DNA of 64,000 bases from Fragilariopsis cylindrus CCMP1102. Taxonomy: Eukaryota; Bacillariophyta; Bacillariophyceae; Bacillariales; Bacillariaceae. Where the stretch lies: contig FMBT01000306.1 of assembly GCA_900095095.1 (NCBI GenBank), positions 474,233 to 538,232 on the forward strand. Direction: 5' to 3'. Position 1 is the stretch's first letter. Every line of letters begins with the position of its first letter. The notes under the pieces were generated by a model that did no database searches, had not been told where the DNA came from, and worked only from the letters and a program-made list of their open reading frames with translations. A program made the translations under genes and the position numbers. This document shows, piece by piece, positions 12,347-23,362 of the stretch.

Positions 12347-13043
12347 GTTGTAATAATGATATTAAAGACTGATAGCAGAAATCTCTTCTTAACAACAATA
12401 TTAAATGCTTTGGCGTTCTTATTTGATTTCAGGAAAGGCGAATGGCAAATAATTGAAACAAGCACAATCAATGTACAATTTATGAACTATGAGCACACTA
12501 ATTTACAATACTTTTAAACTTGTATTTTATAAAATGAATAAAGATTTTAGACACTCAATCCGCGATACAACTGATAACGCCGATGATTCTTGTATAACGA
12601 CAAGAATGATAATTAAGTCGTGAACATACTGGGGGAAACAATCGCCGACCACCCCTTTTTGATTTTATCTCAACTAAATTACACCCAAACCCTTTTTCAT
12701 CAGGTTGAAAACGGAGCGATCACGAAAAAAAGAAAATTGCTTATTAGTTTGAGATTTTGCGGTGAACAAAGTTTGTTGGCACGCTGCTACTTGTATTCGT
12801 TCTAGTTAGCTAGCCAGCTACTACTTAGAGAGTATACACAAAAATGTGTTACAAATGCTACAACCTCTGAGTGAACACGCTGGTGCAAGCAATACAGTAC
12901 CGTACCTTATTCCGTTCGCAGTTTGACTTAGATTATTCATGATATTTTATTACTGGACCAGTTATGCATTAGTTGATCTATTCCATAAAATCAAAGAACG
13001 AAAGGGATTTGAAAAAACCGTATTCAACAAAAACCTTCCAACA
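12347..13043. other. Divergent intergenic region
   Basis: AT-rich spacer between the starts of the acyl-CoA synthetase (-) and the winged-helix-like gene (+). It must carry both promoters. I see no coding signal. Confidence 0.45.
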
Positions 13044-13625
13044 ATGGTCGTCGCAAAAGCCGCAAAAGCTACCAAAGCAAACAAAAGCAAAGCAAGTGCT
13101 AAGCATTCAAAGAGTAGCTACAGTGGAGGAGCATCTCAATGTCTTCTCGATGTCATCGCAACCCTTATGACCGAACCAAAGTTTTCGTCTTCCAGCTTCA
13201 TTCCTCGAGAGAAGATTGATGCGTATATGAAACTTCAAGGTATTAATGGAGCATCGACAATTCGAAACGCTGTAGCAAAATCGAAGAAGGATGATTTGAT
13301 CGTTGTCGAAGGCAAAACCGTTGCATTGACCGAAAAAGGAATGAATAATTCTAATCGTCTTGCTCATATGTCTTCAAATTCGAACGAAGAGTACCAAAAG
13401 AAGAAGATTGATGACGCAAAGCTCAATACGAAGATGAGAATGCTCCTGGATTATCTTAAGGATGGAAAAGCTTATAGCAAGACAGAGTTGCTCACTGAGC
13501 TTGATATGACAGCCAATAGTACATGGCGCAATATGATTGCAAAATTGAAGAACGAAGGATTCATCAAGATCAAAACAACATTGATCGAACTATCTGATGA
13601 AATGTTTCCTCTCGGTCGCGAGTAA
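13044..13625 (+). CDS. Lysine-rich protein with two winged-helix-like repeats
   Basis: Not assigned to a named family. The 193-residue protein starts at the ATG in MVVAKAAKATKANKSK; the longer upstream frame has no convincing role. Residues 1-30 are a Lys/Ala tail like those of linker histones and other chromatin proteins. Two similar modules follow. The first (about 32-100) has QCLLDVIATLMTEPKF and STIRNAVAKSKKDDLIVVEG. The second (about 130-190) has MRMLLDYLKDGKAYSKTELL and STWRNMIAKLKNEGFIKIK. Each reads as helix, helix-turn-helix and wing. A DNA-binding or chromatin role is inferred. No intron or frame break is present. Confidence 0.7.
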   Translation: MVVAKAAKATKANKSKASAKHSKSSYSGGASQCLLDVIATLMTEPKFSSSSFIPREKIDAYMKLQGINGASTIRNAVAKSKKDDLIVVEGKTVALTEKGMNNSNRLAHMSSNSNEEYQKKKIDDAKLNTKMRMLLDYLKDGKAYSKTELLTELDMTANSTWRNMIAKLKNEGFIKIKTTLIELSDEMFPLGRE

Positions 13626-14101
13626 AATTTAACTATCAAACGACCGATGATATACTCGTTACGTTGTTCACGGTTATACAAATTAACAAATTAGGATATA
13701 ATATGATAAAGTATTTCAATTGAATTCAAACTACTGCAATACTCAAAAACTCATCGTAGCTTTTCCATTTTTAGACGGAAGTGATCCGTGTCGTCTATGG
13801 TTGGTGAATTAATAATATTTTCCTTTTTAGTTGTCTTCACGAAGCATCGCACTGGCTGCTTTATTCTCTTAATTGGGGGAAATACTAATATTGGTAAAAT
13901 ATCCTATAAGGGGGGCTGTACCTGCCCCATTATAAAAGAGCTCGTGAAACTTGCGCGAGCTCCCAATCGTTATGTTGGTGTTGAAAACGCACATTTTGAG
14001 AGAAGCACTATGTTAGTAGCGATGGTTAGTACATCGACAACGAACAACATGCATAAAACACATAAACAAAAAAGTAATAACAACAACAAACAATCAATAA
14101 G
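13626..14101. other. Intergenic region
   Basis: Spacer upstream of the small membrane protein gene. No coding or repeat signal was seen. Confidence 0.4.
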
Positions 14102-14542
14102 ATGGGCTTGACAGTTTGGTATGAACCCCCTCCCGGTGCTCCACGATCGAACTTAAATCGTGGTGGTTACTATGTTGAGAGTGCCAGAACTCCCGCATTC
14201 ATAACGAAGCTGAGTAAGGCACGACCAATTACCATTATTCCAGTAGCCGTCTGTACAATCGCTGCTTTCTGCTTCGTACCACTAAGTAAGTACCCCGTAT
14301 ATATTGTTCTCCAAATAAATATTTACAGTCTAAGATTTAACTTACAACCATTTTCTTTTCCCTTCCTTGATAATGACAAAATATAAACAACAACTGCGAT
14401 ATCAGTGGGCCAAAAAGGGCTTCCTTCTACAATGAGTCCTGAACACGTCGCGGCACAGAGAGCATACATGCGTTACCATAACATGAATCCTATATTTGGA
14501 ATTTCTAGCAAGCGTGCTCGAGCTGCCGATCCTGATCCGTAA
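14102..14542 (+). CDS. Small single-pass membrane protein, unknown
   Basis: Not recognised. Exons 14102-14285 and 14406-14542 flank a 120-bp GTAAGT...CAG intron that splits an ATG codon, giving 106 residues. The N-terminus is soluble and Pro/Gly-rich (MGLTVWYEPPPGAPR). One transmembrane helix lies at about residues 43-61 (TIIPVAVCTIAAFCFVPL). The C-terminal tail contains MSPEHVAAQRAYMRYHNMNP and ends ARAADPDP. Size and layout resemble accessory subunits of mitochondrial respiratory complexes, but that is only a guess. Splicing is supported because both flanking frames are short and join cleanly. Confidence 0.6.
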
Positions 14543-15406
14543 ATAGAATAAATCAGCATATTGTTATTATTATAATTATGATCATTATTATACGTCAAGA
14601 TTATTCCGAAGCAGTACCAGTAGGTTGCATTTTTTCGAAAAAGAAAGTGTGAAATGTGGAATATTTATTATTCGAATATTACGGAATATTGAATATTATT
14701 CGAATATTATTACTATGGGATTAAGATTGGATCGGATAGTGGAAATTGTATGGAAAAATATTGAATCTACGCGAATTTACGATCGATAAATTGATGGTGT
14801 ATTCATAGTATTATTTATTATGGTATAAGAAAATACTATATTTTTAAATTCTCAAGATAAAAACAAAATTAAGTCAACTCTTTATATATTACTAGCTAGA
14901 TGAGAGGGATGTAAACACGATGAGTCCTCTCCGTCTAATCCACGAAAGCGTTGAAAATTGACTTGTGAACTTGTAAGCCATTTATTTGATTATTATATTT
15001 GATATTGAATTGATTTCAAAATGTAAGGATTCACAGCAAATACTTACTTCATTACTCTGTTTAAAAATTGAAAAGTCGCACAGTCTAGCACTAGAGTACT
15101 TTCATCGTGGGAGAATAGAAGCTCATCAATATTTTCAATGTACAAGTCAGGTAGATATTGTACATCCTTTCTTTCAATGGCCCTTCTTTTCAATCTTGTA
15201 TTGACAATTAGCTATCACCTAACATTTAGTGGCGTAGGACCTAACTCGATAATATTATTTTTGAATCTAGATATAGCCGAAAAAGTCTAGTTACCTATTT
15301 CTTCTTCTTCCCTACTACACGTAGTCTAGTATACATGCGGATACAATGTACAAGGACTGCACACACACAAAATGATTGCTGTTTTGTTTTTTGTTCTGTT
15401 ACGTTT
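14543..15406. other. AT-rich spacer between convergent genes, with GAATATT repeats
   Basis: At 14660-14710 the motif TATTATTCGAATATTA occurs twice and is itself palindromic (AATATTCGAATATT). A short CA run lies near 15360. No gene was seen. Confidence 0.5.
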
Positions 15407-16513
15407 CTAATCCCCAAACACCACGCAACGGTTCCCATGAACAATGATACGATCATCTAAATGTGCCTCGATTGCTTTTAGTAGCACATTACGTTCTAGG
15501 ACACGTCCCTTCTTAACTAATTGTTGTACAGAATCACGATGAGAACAATTTATAACGTCCTGTTCAATAATCGGTCCATCATCGAGAACTTCTGTTGTGA
15601 AGTGAGCTGTGGCGCCAATAAGTTTCACACCACGTTCATGTGCCTGACGATGTGGACTCCCACCAAGAAATGCAGGTAAAAATGAATGATGGATATTAAT
15701 TATCCCATCCTTTGGAAATTGTTTCAAAAATTCAGAACTTAATACCTGCATATACCGTGCAAGGATAACAACATCAACATCCTTTAACAATTCGAGTTGT
15801 TGTACCTCATGATGAGGTAATGTTGATGACGTCTCGTCTGTCGCTGATACTTTTGTCGGTGAAATCACATGATAAGGTATTCCAAATGTTTCAGCGACTG
15901 GACGTAATGTTTCATGATTTGAAATAACAACAGATATATCCGCATCGAGTTCTCTCGCCTTATGTCGTAATAATAATTCCCACAAACAATGATCGTACTT
16001 TGATACTAATATACCTATTTTCTTTCGTCGATCTCTCCAATCCCATAATGCCTTTAACGTAGGAGTTTTTCGATGTAAATCCATCAAATCTTGTTCACAA
16101 GCAATCTTATCGACGATGCCATTATTATTATCATTATTATTACTATTACCATTACTATTTTCATTACTATCATCACCATCACCATTAGCAACACCGTTGT
16201 AGTGAAAACTAACTCTCTGGAAGCATATATTTTCTCGAGTATCAGTCCATTGTTCACTTTTCAAAATGTTACACCCATGATGATTTAATACTTGTGTTGA
16301 TGCTGCCAACAATCCAACACCATCTGGTCCTACAACACGCAAAGTGCCCAATCGTTTAACCACAGCGTTACTACTAAACATACATTTTCTATTGACAAGA
16401 AAAGAAGACGTATAAGAATTACTCGCCGCCGCCGCCGATGCCGATGATGCCCTAAAAGCCGAAGAAGTAAGGCGGCGAGGAAAAGCGACAATCGCTGATG
16501 ATGATAACATCAT
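15407..16513 (-). CDS. purU: Formyltetrahydrofolate deformylase (PurU)
   Basis: Hydrolyses 10-formyl-THF to THF and formate, and so balances one-carbon pools. The first 35 residues are Ser/Ala/Arg-rich without acids, suggesting organelle (mitochondrial) import. An ACT domain follows (RLGTLRVVGPDGVGLLAAST, about 53-160), carrying an Asn/Asp/Gly insert. The formyltransferase fold starts at KIGILVSKYDHCLWELLLRH. The catalytic Asn-His pair is in GIINIHHSFLPAF and the Asp in VLDDGPIIEQDVI. The C-terminus (GRVLERNVLLKAI...VHGNRCVVF) matches bacterial PurU closely. After SFLPAF the loop reads LGGSPHRQA where the E. coli form has an IGARPYHQA-type loop. The single exon of 368 residues is unbroken. 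Confidence 0.93.
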   Translation of the reverse strand: MMLSSSAIVAFPRRLTSSAFRASSASAAAASNSYTSSFLVNRKCMFSSNAVVKRLGTLRVVGPDGVGLLAASTQVLNHHGCNILKSEQWTDTRENICFQRVSFHYNGVANGDGDDSNENSNGNSNNNDNNNGIVDKIACEQDLMDLHRKTPTLKALWDWRDRRKKIGILVSKYDHCLWELLLRHKARELDADISVVISNHETLRPVAETFGIPYHVISPTKVSATDETSSTLPHHEVQQLELLKDVDVVILARYMQVLSSEFLKQFPKDGIINIHHSFLPAFLGGSPHRQAHERGVKLIGATAHFTTEVLDDGPIIEQDVINCSHRDSVQQLVKKGRVLERNVLLKAIEAHLDDRIIVHGNRCVVFGD

Positions 16514-16900
16514 TTTTCTGGATTTTTTTTTTTTTTTTTAGAATGCGATGATTCGAATGATCTACAGTATGTGGCTGGTTATGTGGTTTTGTCGAGAACC
16601 ATGGTTAAATCTCATCGATGGAAAGGAAATTTTATGAAAAGTGCGCATTTTGAATTTGTTTGAGAGAGTGAGAGTTTGAGTGATGTCGTGCTTTTAACGG
16701 GTCAAAAAGCAGTATTAAATAGTTAGATAAATAATAATAAATCAATGCTTCATTCTCTACAGTGAACAGTTCCTTCTACAAATAAATAAATAAATAGCTA
16801 GCTAGTTGAATTTCTCCTCTAGCATAGATATTTTTGAAATGCCAGATAAAATAAACTTTTTGTATTTAAAGTTCGAACCTCGTTTAAAAGCATATTCATT
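16514..16900. other. Spacer between two minus-strand genes
   Basis: Upstream of the deformylase gene there is a T-run (about 16517-16540), then AT-rich sequence with AAATAAATAAATA near 16780. No gene was seen. Confidence 0.4.
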
Positions 16901-19900
16901 CTACATTAGCCATCGACAAATATTTTCTCCCTCACTGAAATCCTGCGCTCTCAAGAGCTTCAGCTTTTGCGAGGCTGTGCTAGAGATGGTCATCCCTTCT
17001 TTTAGTGTTAAAACCTGCAACTTGAAGTGGGAGGTCTGGTGCAAAGCTTCGGCCAAGAAGGAACCCATGGGAACGGAATAAGTCGCAGGAATGATGTCGA
17101 GAGTATTGTCTGATAGCTGCTCTTCGCTTGCCTTGCAAGAAGAAAAAATATGTTCGATCTTTTCGAGGCCTTCCAGCAGCATCGGTGCAGTTTTTTCGAT
17201 CTCTTCCCTTTTACACCCCTCCAGAAAATGAATTTGGTCATAAATTTCAAAGAATGTTGAGATAGCCCATACCAATGATTCATTTTCTTCAGATAAATAG
17301 AGATCATCTAACAGCTGAAGTACGGCTTCTTGTTTTTCCCTGTTGTTGAAGAGAATGTTAGGAACGAGAGTCCTCTCAATGACCTTAGTCCCCTTGACTT
17401 CATCTAACTTGAATTGGTGTGTAATGTATCCGAGTACATCACCAGTTGCATTAGAGCGGTAACACATAGCTTCCTCAAACCAGTTAGATGGTACCTCCAA
17501 ACCCTTTTCAAGAAACAGTCTTTTCTTATTACTTTCGTCGTCATTATTAAAGTTTTGTAATACCAAAGACTTGGCATGCTGGATTCGCCAGGAAGATGAC
17601 AAGGACGATTCACCACCAGATAATACACACAAGAATACATAAACTGCCCATTCCCATAGACCTAGCGATTGCAGTTGAAATGCGTATCCATCCAAAATAG
17701 TATATTCTTCTTCAGGGGTCAAGGATGGCAAACGATACATTGCAGTAATACATGACGTCAAATGAAACGAAAGAGAAAAATTCTTCGAATCTTGAGTATA
17801 ACCAAGAGGATCAACAATATTTGAAAGCGATAATTCTGGAATTGAATTCACCTCAGACCCTAGCTTTAGTAACCGATACAATAGACTTTCAACAGTATTG
17901 TTGTCATTGTGGTGAGCTGATGGAAATGGAGAAATCCCTTTCGAAACATCCGCATCATACATTGAGATAGCAGATTTGAGTGTTTTACAAGCCTGCGATG
18001 AGTACGTAAGTTTCATAACCATTCGTCGTCTCCAGTCAAAAGTATCGTTTCCGTCTCTTGAATGTTTGTACACGTTTTCTTCCATCCCAAGATCTCCAGC
18101 AATAAGACGATAAGTACGCAACAGATTTTCTGGTATTCTCGTGGAATTTTGATTTCCTCTCCACGCCATAATTTCCTTGAAAATATCTTCCCTGGCTTCC
18201 GGACCTGATGCTAGTAAAATTGAAAGCTCTGTTAGGTTGTCTTCTTCGGCTATCTTCGCAGCTGTGGAGAGGTCACCCCCGCTAACTGCACTTAAAAGCG
18301 CCTTGTACCGTCCTTGATTTGATCTAGCCTGACGAATCTCATAGTCAACTTCAGGAGAACACGAAGCAATGAGCCAACGCGTGATAGATACCATACACTG
18401 ATTATCAATAGCATGATCTGTTGCTGGCTTGTTTGCACCTCCACCTCCAAACGTAGCGTCTTGGTTGTTACTGTGGTTCTGTCGCACTGTTTGCGTAGCA
18501 TGTAAAACCTTCAGCAAAGAGAATGCCGATTTCGAAACAGAACTGATGCTTCCTCCTCCTTCTATATTTTTGACGGCTTCCGAATACGATTCGAGAGTGT
18601 TCTCGATAGGACTTGTATTTCCGTTGGCACCATTTGACGAAAGTGAGAAAAGAGGACAGTTATCTTCCTTTTTAACCCTATTATGATGAGATCGATGAGT
18701 TTCCAATACCTTCAGCTCTGATTCAATATTTATATTATCTTCAAACTTAGGCTTGGACCGAATAAGAACTCCGTTTTCCCCCAGTGAAAGAAAAGATCCA
18801 TCAGGACTCCAGCCGACTCGAAATGATCTCCCCATCCGCAATCCAAAATCAATGTTGCTTGAAGTTTTCTTTGATGTCGATTTTAAAAGCTTCGATGGAA
18901 AACTAGGCATGGAAGCTGCTGATCGAAAGTCCAATGAATTTGGGACATACCTGTAGCAGGTATTTTGCGATGTTTCGTTGTTGTCCTCCGGACCTTCTTC
19001 GGGAAATAGGGCTGTATCTTTTTCGATTCTCTTCTTAATCGCAACAACCTCGTTATCTTTTTCTAATGTCATCTGCATTTGGTTGAATGCTGTCTCTGCT
19101 TCCTCCATTATCGAGGCTTCCGTCATCACAACATCTCTAGTCGTTTCCATAGCATTATCGCTGACCTCCACGACATCGTGTTCGCTTAATACATAATTAC
19201 CTTTCGGCTTATACGGCGTGTCTTGTCGTTTCATTCCTCCTCTCTTCAAACCATCATCCTTGATTGATAACGGAGATCGCCCACCACGATCCCCGACACT
19301 AAAATCCACCTTTCGTTCTGTTTGCTGCTGTTCCTGCTGCATCTCTTCGTCGTCGTCCGAGTCATCATCATCGAGCCCATAACGACTGAAATGGTCTACG
19401 AGTAAAAGCCATGATCCACTTTGAGGATCGTAGTTAATAAGTTCGGCACCCATGTTCACGGTTGCAGCAGCTACTTTCCTTTTGAATTTTTCATTAGCAT
19501 TGGGAGCATCACGATTCTTAGGAAAGACATTTTCCATTGTCAGTTTGGCGGGACGATTAAGTTTTGTACCGCGTGGTGGTTTAAGACCCATCTTTTCCTC
19601 GTCCGTGTAGATAGAAACTTCGCTTTGTTCGATGACCACAATCGAGTCTAAATCAGCTCCGCGGACGTCCACAGCACCTTGCCATTCAACTTTACCTACA
19701 CCTTCTCTCGTCACGGAAAAGTTCGCAATCGCGGCTAAGTCCGCTGGGTTCATCCGTTGAAGTTCGGCAATCGATGGACTGCAGCTGTATCCGTCTTTAG
19801 AAAGAGTCGGTGCCCAATCATTACCTCCCGGAGTCCCCCTTGAAGCATGCACACCTGCTGCCTCATCCGGTGATCGAATCACGTTTTGGTAATATTCTTC

Positions 19901-22756
19901 AGCTGGATCCACGCGTCTCGGCGTTGTACCTGTATTCCTTGGAGTGGTAACGGGTTCGGGGGTATTCATGACTGATTTCTGGACTGACCCGAGACCTACA
20001 TTATATTATTATTGTTATTGTTATTGTTATTATAAACTCCATTGATCTGCCTGAAAGGAGTCGAGTTTGATGATGTATTATTAACGTTCCTCTTTACACC
20101 ACCTCCGAACGCAAGTTTCAGTTTGGGTTTTGGGGAAGGCGCAATGATCAAATTAGTCCTAGAAGCGGCCGCAACTGTTTCGGGTGCCGCCATAGGCTTT
20201 CCTCCCCCCAACTTACTCAATGACTGGGGCATATTGTTGTATTTTGCATCTGATGGAGGAGAAGCAAATCCTCGTGGTCGAATCTTCACATTCGACGATG
20301 GAGATGCTCGATACGTGGAAATCTTTGTTGAAGAAACTGGAAGAATGTTTCTACTTTCCCTCTGGCTGATAGCAGTAATTGCAGATGAGCGAGTTGATCT
20401 ATTTCGAAAGTTATCCTTCTGCTCGAGTTCCTTGCGTTTTGCATCGAGTGCTGCTAATTGGGAAGTCATGATTTCGTTGACAGCGGGGGCAATCACCGAG
20501 CCAAGTGGAGGAGCTGCATGCATTTGCATTACAGAAGAAGCTTGAGGTTGAGCTCCATATCCATATGCGGGTGCCGCTGTTGGTGCGCCGAATAAACCAC
20601 CTGCAGGTGGTGCTGGAGCTGAATTACCGAATAAACCTCCAGCGGCAGGTGCACCGAAAGCGCTAGGCGCCGGCGATGGTGCTCCAAAAAGGCCTCCTCC
20701 TGCTGGTGCGGGTGGGGCACCGAATAAACCTCCTCCTGCTGGGGCTCCTATCGAAAGAAGAAACAATTGCGTACGTGCGAGCGGGCGTAATAATAGTACA
20801 TAATAGATTCTGTGAGCACAAATATGTTTCTGAAAAAGATATCGCATCAAGAAACCAAGTCAAGCCCAAGATACTTCAAGTACCAACAAACAAAAAATAA
20901 CAAACACTAAACGTACCAAAAGCTGCCGGTGCGGGAGCTCCAAAAAGGCCTCCTGCTGGAGCTGCGGGTGCGGCACCAAATAATCCTCCTCCTGCAATGG
21001 GTGCAGGACTTCCAAACGCTCCTGCTGGTGCAGGGGCGGCTCCGAATAAACCCCCTCCTACTGGTGCGGGTGCAGCACCAAACAACCCTGGTGCTGGTGC
21101 GGCACCGAAAGCTCCTACTGGAGCAGGGGCTACTCCGAATAAACCTCCTCCTACTGGTGCGGGAGCGGCTCCGAAACCTACTTGTGCTGGTTGTCCCCCA
21201 AAATTATTCTGTGCCGCTGGACTACCAAACGCTGTTGCTGGTGCAGGTGCTGCTCCAAATAAACCTCCTCCTACTGGTGCAGGAGCGGCTCCGAATCCAC
21301 CTAATGGTGCTGCTGCGGGTTGTCCTCCAAACAAACCTCCTGCTGGTGCAGCTGCGGGTTGTCCTCCAAACAAGCCTCCAGTTGTTCCTGGTTGTTGTGC
21401 CCCGAAGCCACCAGTCGGCCCAGGAGTTGCACTCCCTTTATTACCCTGACTATAATCTTCGAATCTTAATTCTTCAAAAGATTTATTCTCATATTGTTGC
21501 ATGGCTGAAATGGATTGCAAATTGATATTGGTGGATCCATCTTGTCGTGATTGTGCTTGGAAAGGAGCAATTCTTGTTCCTCCTCCTCCTGTACTAGCAG
21601 CGGGAGACCCAAATGCATTGTTTCCTCCAGGTGGGGCTTGAGTGGGTGCGCCGAACATACCTCCAGAAGCTTGAGGTTGTCCTCCAAACGCATTGTTTGT
21701 GGTTGCACCACCAAATCCTCCTCCGGTATTACTACCAAAAGCACCTCCAGTTGCCGGTGCAGGAGCGCTTCCAAACAAACCTCCAGTTGCCGGTGCAGGA
21801 GCACTTCCAAACATACCAGGAGCCTGTGGCGGTGCTCCAAAGGCTGTTGGCTGTGCTGAACTCGCTCCAAAACCTGTCGATGGGGCACCACCGAAACCAG
21901 TGTTTGCAGAAGGAGCACCAAATCCGACGGATGCACTAGGTGCTCCTATTTATGAAAATATGAAAATAAATAAAATCTAGTGAGCAAGAAATAAAAGAAT
22001 AAAATCATATCAAGACATTAAAGGAATAAAAAACCACAAAAAACACGAAGAAATGATCATTCATTCTGTTGACATACCAAAAGCTCCTCCTTGTGACGGT
22101 GCTGGAGCTCCGAAACCTCCTCCTTGTGCAGGCGCACCACCGAACAAGCCTCCCGTTGCAGGTGCAGGAGCCGCTCCGAAGGGACTACTTGATGCCGACG
22201 GTTGTCCACCGAAACCTGTGTTAGTGTTGGGTTGCCCTCCAAACCCTCCCGATGCAGCAGGAGCACCACCAAAACCAGTCGACGGTGCACCTCCGAACCC
22301 GCTGGCTGCAGGTGTTGCTTGTCCTCCAAAACCACCAAATCCTCCTGGTGCTGGAGAAGGAGCACCGAACGCTAATTTTTATAAAATTGATTTATATTTT
22401 ATTTTTTCGTCGTCGTTGTGACGTGCAAGTTAAAAGAGTTCAAGTTAGTAATGAATACCAGGAATGATTAATTATATAAGTACAAATGAACATGTTGACA
22501 CCGTCACCCGTCACACACCGATCGATACACAAAAAGTAAAATGAAATTCATTGGAATAATTATTATTAATCAACAATAAAAAAGTGTGGCATAAAATATA
22601 AAACGTACTATTACCTCCAAAACCCCCACCACCAGCTGGGGCTTGTCCAAATGGTGCAGGTGCTGGACTTCCAAATCCACCAGGCGCAGATGGTTGTCCG
22701 AAGCCACCACCACCGGCTGGGGATCCGAATGGTGTTTGACTTGCTCCACCAAACAT
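16901..22756 (-). CDS. NUP98: NUP98-NUP96 nucleoporin precursor
   Basis: A single precursor for two nuclear pore proteins: FG-repeat NUP98 and scaffold NUP96 of the Y-complex. Exons are 22609-22756, 22078-22371, 20917-21945 and 16901-20747; introns are 237, 132 and 169 bp, all phase 1. Exons 1-4 encode dense FG/GLFG repeats. Exon 3 also holds a GLEBS-type Gle2/Rae1-binding motif (ISAMQQYENKSFEELRFEDY). A linker with KLKLAFGGGVKRN leads to the autoproteolytic domain (about 19330-19950), which ends LLVDHFSRYGL; cleavage between F and S in HFS (19385-19393) would release NUP96. The rest is helical NUP96. One base is missing in an AAT/AAC repeat near 20000, producing a false TAG before MNTPEPV. 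Corrected length is about 1772 residues. Confidence 0.93.
19385..19393 (-). other. NUP98 autoproteolysis site codons (His-Phe-Ser)
   Basis: The HFS triad is the conserved self-cleavage site of the NUP98 autoproteolytic domain. Here it is preceded by LLLVD and followed by RYGLDDD. Confidence 0.88.
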
Positions 22757-23362
22757 ATTATTGTTGTTGACCTTTAAATTTTGTTGTTGTTTGCCGTCGT
22801 TTTGTCCTTGTGGCTAGCTTGTTAATGCCGTTGCTTGTTGTTGAAATGTGAATTGTCTTCTTCTATAGGTTGCTACTCTACTTCTAGAACAAGAAAGACA
22901 TCCAATAATTACAACAATGAAGTTGTTGAATGTGGATGTTGTTGTTTGAAATTAAATTTGTCGTCGACACAAACTCAAAATCAATGCAGTGCATTGTTAT
23001 CGTGCTACAGTACGGTCGCTACAGCGAAAAAATCCGACTCATTCGAATGAATAATTTTTCTCCGTTCATACGTGGATAAATAATATGAAATCGAATTCTG
23101 CTCTGCATTATATAAAATAATGTGAGATATTGGATATTGGACAACTTCTCACTACCTAGTAGATAGATAATATTGTTGATTACTCGACAGTAAAAGCTAC
23201 TATATTCTATCTTCTTCCAGCAAGAAAGAAAAGAAAGGAACCATTTCTTGTGTTGCTAAAGAATATTGTCGTATTAAAATTATAGATAATCTAGAACACT
23301 CTTAATACTTTTTCTACTTGTTTTCCTTACTTGTACAGTGTAGTGTGTGTTTCTCGCTATAT
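22757..23362. other. Intergenic region upstream of NUP98-NUP96
   Basis: It holds the NUP98 5' leader/promoter and the 3' end of the DHHC gene. TTG/GTT-rich near 22757-22860, otherwise AT-rich. No gene was seen. Confidence 0.4.

Noticed and set aside
20997-21449. Long plus-strand frame of Pro/Ala/Gly repeats (GAGAAPNKPPPTG type), collagen-like
   Set aside because: It is the antisense of the NUP98 FG-repeat exon. The minus strand has GLFG repeats, a GLEBS motif and correct splice sites.
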